Positions 28,993 to 35,774 of a stretch of 35,774 bases of DNA are shown piece after piece. The number at the start of each line of letters is the position of its first letter. Position 1 is the first letter of the stretch. The notes under the pieces are model-generated. The model searched no databases. It was not told the DNA's origin and saw nothing but the letters and a program-made list of their open reading frames with translations. This stretch comes from a virus. The stretch lies in the IMG/VR virus record IMGVR_UViG_3300022752_000200, positions 1-35,774 of that record; one strand, given 5' to 3'. Position numbers and translations under genes: made by a program.

Positions 28993-29705
28993 CTTGGGTT
29001 GCAACGGCAATTGTAGGGAGTGCGCTTATTGGGGGGTATGCCTCAAACAAAGCAGCAGGTACACAAGCGGCAGCGGCCAGACAAGGTATTGAAGCTCAAG
29101 AGCGAATGTTTGAGCGTCAGGTTGAGCTGCAAGAGCCGTTTCGCAAAGCTGGCGAAGAAGCACTTAACAAATTGATTCCGCTATCGTCAAACTACACGCC
29201 GTTTGGCATGAATCAGTTCCAGCAAGATCCCGGTTACGGATTTAGATTATCCGAAGGCATGAAGGCGCTTGACCGTACTGCTGCTGCGCGTGGTGGGTTG
29301 TTATCTGGTGCTACCCTTAAAGGGGCGCAACGCTATGGTCAAGATTTAGGTTCACAAGAATATCAGAACGCTTTCAATCGTTACCAGATTGAACGAAACG
29401 CTCAACTTAATCCACTTCAGTCATTAGCCGGTGTTGGGCAAACTGCTACCAACACTCTGACTGGTGCAGCCGGCCAGATGGGGCAAAACCTTGCTACTGG
29501 CTACGGCAACATTGGGCAAGCTAGGGCATCTGGGTACGTTGGTGGAACAAACGCGCTAACGTCTGCGCTCGGGACTGGTTTGAACTATATGCAAAACCAG
29601 CAGTTAATTAGTCGGTTTCCAAATCCAAACGGGTTGGTTCCTTACAGCGGTGCATATGGCGGCACTCAAGTCACTCCGGGTAATTTTGGCGACGGGTATT
29701 ATTAA
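28989..29705 (+). CDS. ejection protein 1 (gp7-like, DNA transfer protein)
   Basis: A 238-aa protein (P22 gp7 is 229). The N-terminus has a hydrophobic GSALIGGYASNKAAG segment, then a helix (AQERMFERQVELQEPFRKAGEEAL), a central motif DPGYGFRLSEGMKALDRTAAARGG (about 80-103) followed by QRYGQDLGSQEYQNAFNRYQ, typical of proteins annotated as DNA transfer proteins, and a low-complexity Gly/Asn end. It is the first of three ejection proteins that leave the virion with the DNA and bridge the periplasm. ATGA overlap with the cupin gene. Confidence 0.85.
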   Translation: MTWVATAIVGSALIGGYASNKAAGTQAAAARQGIEAQERMFERQVELQEPFRKAGEEALNKLIPLSSNYTPFGMNQFQQDPGYGFRLSEGMKALDRTAAARGGLLSGATLKGAQRYGQDLGSQEYQNAFNRYQIERNAQLNPLQSLAGVGQTATNTLTGAAGQMGQNLATGYGNIGQARASGYVGGTNALTSALGTGLNYMQNQQLISRFPNPNGLVPYSGAYGGTQVTPGNFGDGYY

Positions 29706-29714
29706 GGTCTAATC

Positions 29715-31628
29715 ATGGCAGACTACACTGTTGCGCTTGGCGTTAAACCGCTGCAACTTGAAAATCCTTTGGCAATGTATGGCACAGTTGCCAACATCCA
29801 GAACGCGCAAAATCAAAATGCACTGGCTCAGTACACTCTTGCTGCCGCTCGGCGTGGCGAAGAGTCAGAGAACGCGCTAAACAAAGCGTACATGGAAGCC
29901 TATAACCCGCAAACAGGCCAGATTGATTTGCCTACGTTGCGTGGGAAAATTGCAACCGCTGGCGTTGGATCAAAACTACCTGCTATTGAAGAGCAACTTG
30001 CAAAAGTTGAAAAAGAACAACTTGCTCGTAAAGAACAACTTGGAAAAGTTGTAAACCAAAGATTTGAACAATCAAAAGGGTTGCTGGCAAATGTCAGAAC
30101 GCCAGAACAATACATTGCATGGCATAAAGCCAACCACGCCGATTCTGTTTTGGGACCGTATCTGGAAAGCCGAGGCGTAACCGCTGAAAGTTCTCTCGCT
30201 CAAATTATGGCTGAACTTGCCCAACCTGGCGGGTTAGAGCGTTTAATTTCAAGAAGCACAACTGCGTTGGACAAAATGCCAGAGTTGCTGCGTTTGGAAC
30301 AGGAACGAATGGCACTTTCTGGACGTATGCCAACTCAACCAATGGCTGCGCCACCTACTAATGCACTGGCCCCGGCTGCGCCGCAACCACAACCAGTTGC
30401 CGCGCCAGTTACTAATGCTTTAGCCCCAATTGCGCCACAAGTTCAACAGGTTGGCAATTCAATGGGTGTGCAAACCGCTTCTGTTTTTCCGCCGGCTGTT
30501 AGGGCTATGCAACCAACGTTTGGGTTGCAAGGTGAACTTAGCGCGGTCAATAACGAAATTGCACGACTTCAAGGTTCTGAAGCCGCAGGGCTTCCAGGTG
30601 TTCAAGCGAGAATCAGATCTCTTGAAGAACAAAAAGCACGGTTATTTACGGCTATTAATCAAGAAAGAAACGCAGCAACTCAAGAAAGAAACGCAACAAC
30701 TTCTGAAGAACAAGCCAGAATTGCTGCAAGACAAGCCGAATTGGCTGCTGAAAGGTTTGCGTTTGAACAATCAATTGCAGCAGATTTCAAAAGTACCCCT
30801 GCTGGTGTTGTCAGAATTGATAAAGTTACTGGCGAAACAAGAATTGTCAAAGACGCTAACGGCAAACCAGTCATGGACGTTGAAGCAGCTAAAGCCGCTG
30901 ATGCAGCTAGACACGCCAAAGTCATGGAAGCCCAAGGCGCCGCCCGTATTGGTCAAGATGCTGCAAGAATTGCTCTTGAAAAACAACGAATTGCACAAGC
31001 GGAGTTTCAAGCCAAACAACCCAAGTTTGACGCAGGTGCTGGCGGGTTTGTTTACGCGCCAACCCCAGAAAATCCCCAAGGCAAGTTTGTTGCTGTTTCT
31101 GGTATTGAAGGAAAACCTCCAAACGAAGCTCAAGGAAATGCAATTGCTTTTGGCGCCCGGATGGATTATTCCAACAGAATTTTGGAAGGGTTAGAAAAAG
31201 AAAATGTTACCAGTGGCGGCAGAATTAAAGGGTTTGTTTCTGGAACTTTGCAAAGTTTAGTTCCCTATCAAGGGGAAAAACTTGCCGCTGGTGCGGAAAG
31301 TGTTATGCGTCCATTTTCAAGTGAAAAACAAAATAATTACGAACAGGCAAAAGAAAACTTTATTACCGCAGTGTTGCGAAAAGAATCTGGCGCCTCCATT
31401 AACCCAGATGAATTTGCTAGAGAAGAACGCAAATACTTCCCTCAGCCCGGAGATGGTGATAGCACTATAAAACAAAAACAAGAAGCCCGCAGATTGGCAA
31501 TTAGTGCAATGCGGCAAGTTGCTGGTCCGTTTGCCAAAAATATTGACGCAATTTCTTCCGGCGCTGCCGGCGGTGCTTCGTCTGCTGGTGCTGCAACTGG
31601 CGCTGACCCCCTTGGGTTAAGGAGGTAA
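29715..31628 (+). CDS. ejection protein 2 (gp20-like position)
   Basis: A 637-aa protein with long Glu/Gln/Arg/Ala helices. Residues 95-115 (LAKVEKEQLARKEQLGKVV) and 310-350 (AATQERNATTSEEQARIAARQAELAAERF) should form coiled coils; a Pro/Ala/Gln linker lies at about 210-245. The C-terminal third holds a compact domain (RKESGASINPDEFAREERKYFPQPGD, about 555-580) recognisable in many phage internal proteins. No catalytic motif is certain. It occupies the place of P22 gp20 and is longer (gp20 is 471). AAGGT lies before the ATG. Confidence 0.75.
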   Translation: MADYTVALGVKPLQLENPLAMYGTVANIQNAQNQNALAQYTLAAARRGEESENALNKAYMEAYNPQTGQIDLPTLRGKIATAGVGSKLPAIEEQLAKVEKEQLARKEQLGKVVNQRFEQSKGLLANVRTPEQYIAWHKANHADSVLGPYLESRGVTAESSLAQIMAELAQPGGLERLISRSTTALDKMPELLRLEQERMALSGRMPTQPMAAPPTNALAPAAPQPQPVAAPVTNALAPIAPQVQQVGNSMGVQTASVFPPAVRAMQPTFGLQGELSAVNNEIARLQGSEAAGLPGVQARIRSLEEQKARLFTAINQERNAATQERNATTSEEQARIAARQAELAAERFAFEQSIAADFKSTPAGVVRIDKVTGETRIVKDANGKPVMDVEAAKAADAARHAKVMEAQGAARIGQDAARIALEKQRIAQAEFQAKQPKFDAGAGGFVYAPTPENPQGKFVAVSGIEGKPPNEAQGNAIAFGARMDYSNRILEGLEKENVTSGGRIKGFVSGTLQSLVPYQGEKLAAGAESVMRPFSSEKQNNYEQAKENFITAVLRKESGASINPDEFAREERKYFPQPGDGDSTIKQKQEARRLAISAMRQVAGPFAKNIDAISSGAAGGASSAGAATGADPLGLRR

Positions 31629-31630
31629 AA

Positions 31631-33430
31631 ATGCCTTCGATTTTAGAAATCCGTGAAAAGTTTCCGATGTATTCGGATCTTCCTGATCTGCAATTAGTTG
31701 ATGCTTTACATCAGAAGTTTTATTCAGATATTCCAAAGGCAGATTTTTACAAGCAAACCGGCATCGCAGGGACCGCCAGCCAGATCCCTGGCACGATTAC
31801 GTTGCCGCCTAAACCAGAACCATCTTTTTTTGAAAGAATTGGCGCGCTGCCAGAAACCGCTGCAAGAGTAATTTATGGCGGTTTGACAAGCATGGCCGCA
31901 GCACCGATTGGTTTAGGTAAAGAAATGTTGACGGGTACTCCTAAGGAACAAACCGCTCGTCAAATCATGGAGTTAGGCGGTAACGTCGCAATCAATCCGG
32001 CAACACAAGCAAACCTTCAGACGGTTGGCAATCTAATGCCTAACCTTCCTGCGTTTGTACCTGCTGTTGGTCAAGCCGGACAAATTGCGCAAACAGCCAA
32101 CGCTCTTGCCACTCGCGCTGCTCCAACGGCACAACGTGTATCCCAAACAGTACAGAACGCCTTAGTACGGACGCCAGAACCACAAATGGCTGGTGGTGGC
32201 GCGGCGTTGACGCAAGAGGCGTTTTTGCGGGCAGAACGCGCCCAACGTCAGGGCATCCCGTTGACCAAAGGCGAGCAACTGCAAAGTCTGGCTCAACAGC
32301 AACTTGAGCAAGATTTGATTAAGTCAGGAAAACCTGAGTTAGTAGCACCTCTTACCAACCTAAAGCAGCAACAACAAGAAGCAATCGGTCGCCAGTTTCA
32401 AAGGTTGACTGAAGCTACCGGCGCAGAAATGGCTGATGTTAGCCCTATATTTTTGCGTGAAATTGGAAAAATTGTTGACAAGCCGTTGATGGCAGAGTAC
32501 CAAAAATCAATTAACAATTATCGTAACAAATACAACGCGGCAGACAACGCTGGCGAGACGCTACAAGAGGTTCCATACCAAAGTCTTGTTGATTACATCA
32601 ACAAGCAAACGCCTACGACCAGAACGTCTCTTGCGCCGATTTTGCAAGATACGCTTGAGCAATTGAAGATTAACGATCCAAACGGAACTGGCAACATTTC
32701 CATTCGGGCGCTTGAAGATGTATATCAGAACATTGGCAAAAAATCGCAACCAGGGACGCCAAACTTAACTTACGGAAAAGATCTTAAGAACCTGATTGAT
32801 CAAACAACCGAAGGCGCTGGCGGCGATCTTTATAAAGAAGCCCGCTCTGCTCGCAAGCAATTTTCCAAGGAATTTGAAGATGTGTCTTCTGTAGCTGCGC
32901 TTGTTCAAAGCAAAGGTGAAGATCGAAAAGTTCGACTTTCTGCAATTTTTGACGATGTAGTGCTTGATAGTTCTTTGGAAGATTTGCAATCAATCACCAA
33001 GTTGCTTAAACGCGCAGGACCAGAAGGCGAACGCGCCATGAGTGAACTAAAAGGCCAAACAATTCAATGGCTTAAAGGTCAAGCTACTGGCATCAACGGT
33101 ATTACAAAAGCAGATGCTTTTCGTAAGGCAATTGACAAATTAGAAATTGAAGACAAGTTAACTGAGTTGTTTGGAAAAGCTGGACGCGAACAAATTCTTG
33201 ACCTGCGTGATACGGTCAAAGATGCAATGGTTAAAAAGCCAGAAGCAACAAATTACTCTAACACCGCCAGCGCAGTACTGCGTGGGTTGGAAAAAATGTC
33301 TGCATTTAAAATTCCTGGCGCAAAAACGCTTGCAGAAATGAAGCAAGGATCTATCACCAAACAACAAGCCAAAGAAGCAGCAACCTTTAACGCTTTAGCC
33401 CCAACCAACCAAAACAAATTGGTGCCCTGA
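31631..33430 (+). CDS. ejection protein 3 (gp16-like position)
   Basis: A 599-aa protein, close to P22 gp16 (609). It starts after a perfect AAGGAGGT, the strongest Shine-Dalgarno seen here. The N-terminus MPSILEIREKFPMYSDLPDLQLVDALHQKF (1-30) is a known phage internal-protein motif; residues 60-120 include a weakly hydrophobic part (AARVIYGGLTSMAAAPIGLG), and the remainder is helical and rich in Gln/Lys. It presumably helps form the ejection channel. Its stop overlaps the next start (TGATG), linking it to the lysis block. Confidence 0.75.
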   Translation: MPSILEIREKFPMYSDLPDLQLVDALHQKFYSDIPKADFYKQTGIAGTASQIPGTITLPPKPEPSFFERIGALPETAARVIYGGLTSMAAAPIGLGKEMLTGTPKEQTARQIMELGGNVAINPATQANLQTVGNLMPNLPAFVPAVGQAGQIAQTANALATRAAPTAQRVSQTVQNALVRTPEPQMAGGGAALTQEAFLRAERAQRQGIPLTKGEQLQSLAQQQLEQDLIKSGKPELVAPLTNLKQQQQEAIGRQFQRLTEATGAEMADVSPIFLREIGKIVDKPLMAEYQKSINNYRNKYNAADNAGETLQEVPYQSLVDYINKQTPTTRTSLAPILQDTLEQLKINDPNGTGNISIRALEDVYQNIGKKSQPGTPNLTYGKDLKNLIDQTTEGAGGDLYKEARSARKQFSKEFEDVSSVAALVQSKGEDRKVRLSAIFDDVVLDSSLEDLQSITKLLKRAGPEGERAMSELKGQTIQWLKGQATGINGITKADAFRKAIDKLEIEDKLTELFGKAGREQILDLRDTVKDAMVKKPEATNYSNTASAVLRGLEKMSAFKIPGAKTLAEMKQGSITKQQAKEAATFNALAPTNQNKLVP

Positions 33431-33618
33431 TGGTTACATTATCTGAAGTTGATCACAAAATTGACGCCCACGTTGATGTCTGCGCCGTAAGGTATGAAGG
33501 CATTGAAAAGGAAACCAAAGGCATCCACGCCCGGATCAAGCGGCTAGAGCAGATTTTGATCACGGGTGGCGGGTCAATCATCCTGCTACTGCTGACCATA
33601 CTGACCAGAGGTCATTAA
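33430..33618 (+). CDS. XhlA-like holin/membrane protein (62 aa)
   Basis: A 62-aa protein with a soluble coiled-coil half (IEKETKGIHARIKRLEQIL, 25-43) and one C-terminal membrane span (about 43-59, rich in Leu/Ile), the layout of XhlA-type haemolysin/holin accessory proteins. It starts with TGATG on the ejection protein 3 stop. With the endolysin two genes on and a 3-TM holin after it, a role in lysis timing is plausible. Confidence 0.65.
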   Translation: MVTLSEVDHKIDAHVDVCAVRYEGIEKETKGIHARIKRLEQILITGGGSIILLLLTILTRGH

Positions 33619-33667
33619 ACGGTAATCGTCAGTTCGTAAGATAAGACTCCTTTTCTTGGAGCCTGAC

Positions 33668-33886
33668 ATGAAAGACGACATCCTTGCCGCGATCAATGAC
33701 TCTGAGCCAGTTGACGCCCTGAACGCTCTGTTCTCGGTGGCCTTCTTGGTTGCTAAAGCATCAAACATCAACGAGTTCACGCTTTCTTCGCTCTTCTCTT
33801 CGACCGCTGACGCACTCTTCCAAGCTCACATTGAAGACGAAGAGGAAGAGGAAGCCGAAGAGTTTGACGAACAGACCGACGAGTAA
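33668..33886 (+). CDS. small acidic protein (72 aa)
   Basis: I take ATG 33668 (TTGGAG 7 nt upstream) as the start; a TTG at 33656 in the same frame would overlap the binding site. The product is helical (DILAAINDSEPVDALNALFSVAFLVAKAS) and ends in a very acidic tail (EDEEEEEAEEFDEQTDE). No family is recognised. It sits alone between a short gap and a hairpin, so it may be a separate transcript unit. Acidic tails of this type occur in DNA-mimic or chaperone-like phage proteins, as a hint only. Confidence 0.6.
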   Translation: MKDDILAAINDSEPVDALNALFSVAFLVAKASNINEFTLSSLFSSTADALFQAHIEDEEEEEAEEFDEQTDE

Positions 33887-33891
33887 TGATC

Positions 33892-33918
33892 TGACCCCCT
33901 GACGACCTCGGGGGGTCA
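33892..33918. repeat. inverted repeat after the small acidic gene
   Basis: TGACCCCC (33892-33899) and GGGGGTCA (33911-33918) form an 8-bp stem with an 11-nt loop. Downstream is CCCAACCG, without a T-tract, so an ordinary intrinsic terminator is unlikely; a transcript-end stabiliser or processing structure fits better. The next 57 nt to the phosphoesterase gene hold only its ribosome binding site. Confidence 0.55.
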
Positions 33919-33975
33919 CCCAACCGCAACAAAACTGTGGTATTTGGGATGCTTCTCCTAAAAGGATGAAGAATA

Positions 33976-34926
33976 ATGACACCAAAAATCACAGACCAAG
34001 AGTTTTTGCGGTTATGGGACGAGCACAAATCACCACTTAAAGTAGCTAAGGCCGCTGGCCTTTCTGAACGCCGCGTTCACACTCGACGGCGCTCAATAGA
34101 AAATAAGTTAAACATCAATTTAAAAAGTGGCAAAGCAGTCCACATCCAAAAAGCCCGCCACGAAGCTGGCCTGACTGATGGCATTGCAATCATTTTCTCT
34201 GACGCACACTTCTGGCCTGGCATTAGGACGACCGCCTTCAAAGGCTTGTTATGGGCGATAAACGAACTTAAACCGCACGTTGTAGTCGCCAACGGCGATA
34301 TTTTTGACGGAAGTTCGATCAGCAGACACGTCAGAATAAATTGGAGTTCGGTCCCAAACGTAAAACAGGAACTTGACGCTTGCCAGTCGGCGCTTAAAGA
34401 GATTGAAGACGCTTGCGAAAAGGCCCGCCATCACACGCAACTGATCTGGCCGCTAGGTAACCATGACTCGCGCTTTGAGTCGCGCTTGTCCGAAGCTGCA
34501 CCCCAATTTGAAGGCGTTGGCGGCACGGCGCTCAAAGACCATTTCCCAAAATGGCATCCATGTTGGTCTTGCTGGTTGTCCGATAGCGTAGTTGTCAAAC
34601 ACCGATATAAGAATGGCGTTCACGCTACGCATACCAACACCCTGAATTCTGGCGTCACAACTATCACCGGCCATCTACACAGCCTCAAAGTTACCCCATT
34701 TGGTGACTATAATGGCACTCGGTGGGGCGTTGACACGGGTACGCTTGCTGAGATTGATGGGCCGCAGTTCATTGACTACCTTGAAGACGGTCCGGTCAAC
34801 TGGCGCAGCGGCTTTGCCGTGGTAACTATGAAGGACAGCAAACCGCTTTGGCCTGAGTTGGTTAGCAAACACGCCGAAGGTATCATCGACTTCCGTGGTC
34901 AACTTATTGATGTGAGTGGGTACTAA
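33976..34926 (+). CDS. calcineurin-like metallophosphoesterase with HTH N-terminus
   Basis: A 316-aa enzyme. Residues 8-45 form a small HTH-like region (EFLRLWDEHKSPLKVAKAAGLSERRV) that resembles a DNA-binding N-terminus. The catalytic domain has all metallophosphoesterase motifs: Asp76/His78 in SDAHFW, GDIFD (107-111), GNHD (161-164), His219 in THT and GHLH (232-235). It binds two metal ions and may cleave phosphodiesters of DNA, RNA or a nucleotide signal. It is placed between lysis-type genes and overlaps the endolysin start by one base (TAATG). AAAGGATG precedes the ATG. The substrate is unknown. Confidence 0.85.
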   Translation: MTPKITDQEFLRLWDEHKSPLKVAKAAGLSERRVHTRRRSIENKLNINLKSGKAVHIQKARHEAGLTDGIAIIFSDAHFWPGIRTTAFKGLLWAINELKPHVVVANGDIFDGSSISRHVRINWSSVPNVKQELDACQSALKEIEDACEKARHHTQLIWPLGNHDSRFESRLSEAAPQFEGVGGTALKDHFPKWHPCWSCWLSDSVVVKHRYKNGVHATHTNTLNSGVTTITGHLHSLKVTPFGDYNGTRWGVDTGTLAEIDGPQFIDYLEDGPVNWRSGFAVVTMKDSKPLWPELVSKHAEGIIDFRGQLIDVSGY

Positions 34927-35441
34927 TGGCTAACTTCAATCCCGCGTTTGAGAAAATGATCGTTGATGAAGGCGGTTATGTTTTACACACCGTCCCAGGC
35001 GACACCGGAGGAATGACTTATGCTGGAATTGCGCGAAACCCAAACCCGCACTGGCCGGGATGGAACATCATTGACCAAGGTGGCCGTGACAATCCGCTCC
35101 TTACTGGGATGGTGCGCAAATTCTATAAGGTTGAGTTTTGGGATCGTTTACGAGGGGATGAAATTACGCAGCAAGTTGTTGCAGAAAGCATCTTCAACTT
35201 CGGCGTAAACACCGGCATCAAAGTTGCCGTCAAGCTCGCGCAGTTGATCGTAGGCGCTACCCCAGACGGCGCGGTTGGCCCTGTTACGCTGCAAAAGTTC
35301 AACAGTGTTGAACCAGATTCGTTCAAGAAATCTTATGCCTTAGCTAAGATCACGCGCTACGCAGACATCTGCAACAAGAACCGTACCCAGTCCAAGTTTC
35401 TTCTTGGCTGGATCAACCGTACATTGTCCGGGCTAAAATAA
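34926..35441 (+). CDS. endolysin, GH108 muramidase
   Basis: A 171-aa lysozyme-type endolysin. The GH108 domain is at residues 1-90: VDEGGYV with the catalytic Glu15, GDTGGMTYAGIA (25-36), FYKVEFWDRLRGDEI (about 67-81). The C-terminal part (FNFGVNTGIKVAVKLAQLIVG.., PDGAVGPVTLQ) is the PG_binding_3 domain that goes with this family. It has no signal peptide or SAR segment, so release depends on a holin. Coupled to the phosphoesterase (TAATG) and to the holin after it (TAATG). Confidence 0.93.
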   Translation: MANFNPAFEKMIVDEGGYVLHTVPGDTGGMTYAGIARNPNPHWPGWNIIDQGGRDNPLLTGMVRKFYKVEFWDRLRGDEITQQVVAESIFNFGVNTGIKVAVKLAQLIVGATPDGAVGPVTLQKFNSVEPDSFKKSYALAKITRYADICNKNRTQSKFLLGWINRTLSGLK

Positions 35442-35774
35442 TGGATCTTATTGGAATCGGGAGCATCATTGAAGGCGTGGGCAAGGTCGCGGGTGACCTC
35501 ATTACGACAGACCAAGAACGCCTTCAAATGGCGCTGGAGGACCGCAAGCTCGATCTTGAAGAAAAGCGTATCGACCAAGCTACAGACCTCGCGCAGGTGG
35601 GTATCAACAAGATCGAAGCGGCGTCTACTAGCCTATTTGTCTCTGGTTGGCGTCCTGCTGTCGGTTGGGTTGGCGTTGCTGGCCTAACCTACCAATTTCT
35701 TGGCTACCCTCTGATGCAGTGGGTGTGGGCGTTTGGGCAGGGCGTGGATATTATCCCGAAGGGTCTGGCCGCAC
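35441..35774 (+). CDS. GTA-type 3-TM holin (partial, cut at right end)
   Basis: The ATG overlaps the endolysin stop by one base (TAATG) and the frame runs open to the window edge (111 codons visible). The product has an N-terminal hydrophobic-amphipathic start (MDLIGIGSIIEGVGKVAGDLI), a charged helix (DRKLDLEEKRIDQATDL) and the conserved LFVSGWRPAVGWVGVAGLTYQF (65-86), the signature of the GTA_holin_3TM family. It should make membrane pores so that the endolysin can reach the cell wall. The remaining membrane spans lie beyond the window. Confidence 0.85.
   Translation, partial: MDLIGIGSIIEGVGKVAGDLITTDQERLQMALEDRKLDLEEKRIDQATDLAQVGINKIEAASTSLFVSGWRPAVGWVGVAGLTYQFLGYPLMQWVWAFGQGVDIIPKGLAA

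Noticed and set aside
30430-31194. 254-aa plus-strand frame in another phase of ejection protein 2
   Set aside because: It lies wholly inside a well-supported gene, has no Shine-Dalgarno and a Leu/Lys/Gln composition produced by the CAA/GAA-rich codons of the real gene.
33886-33975. tRNA gene in the gap after the small acidic gene
   Set aside because: The inverted repeat is a simple stem-loop without D, anticodon and T arms or a CCA-type end.

Overview
The window is most of the genome of a tailed double-stranded DNA phage with a P22-type short-tailed (podovirus) virion. The order of terminase, portal, scaffold, coat, gp4-like and gp10-like tail accessory factors and three consecutive ejection proteins, and the lengths of the portal (723 aa), large terminase (507 aa) and ejection proteins (238/637/599 aa), all fit the P22 group. 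Strong Shine-Dalgarno sequences, a GH108 lysozyme, a GTA-type holin and an XF1762-family gene suggest a Gram-negative host, probably a pseudomonad/burkholderial-like proteobacterium; the host assignment is inference. No integrase, CI-type repressor, tRNA, CRISPR or insertion sequence is visible. Both ends are open: the right end cuts a holin gene.

Layout. (1) 35-6156, minus strand: a leftward operon of 14 tightly packed genes, many joined by ATGA or TGATG overlaps. It encodes a recombination/replication-support set (Sak4-like AAA ATPase, DUF669 SSB-like protein, Cas4-like four-cysteine PD-(D/E)XK nuclease, SF2 helicase, VRR-NUC nuclease) followed by small hypothetical genes. (2) 6157-6268: a control region with two overlapping divergent promoters and TTTCACYTTR repeats that look like operators for the adjacent Cro-like regulator. 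(3) 6269-8294, plus strand: Cro-like regulator and a PrimPol-helicase replicase. (4) 8290-8421: a dense array of twelve CGTAAC/GTTACG hexamers, the best origin candidate, followed by a ParB-domain/DNA methyltransferase fusion. (5) 9646-12893: small terminase (with a second CGTAAC cluster in its 3' end), a GC-rich structured gap, an XF1762 gene, large terminase and three tiny basic proteins. (6) 12893-21853: portal, then an unusually placed block of fibre, glycine-rich, tailspike and S74-chaperoned fibre genes. (7) 21907-28992: scaffold, coat, decoration-like proteins, gp4, gp10, a tail-needle candidate and small structural genes including a cupin. (8) 28989-33430: three ejection proteins. (9) 33430-35774: lysis-type genes (XhlA-like holin, GH108 endolysin, GTA-type 3-TM holin) with a metallophosphoesterase inserted.

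How it works together: the leftward promoter drives recombination and processing functions while the rightward one drives the regulator and PrimPol replicase; the two promoters share DNA, so they probably exclude each other. The CGTAAC arrays bracket the methyltransferase and small terminase genes, which suggests one DNA-marking or recognition motif shared by replication and packaging. I consider this paired-array arrangement the most interesting undescribed feature. The fibre block between portal and scaffold gives the phage at least three receptor-binding candidates, and shared N- and C-terminal modules between fibre and decoration genes show local duplication and domain shuffling.
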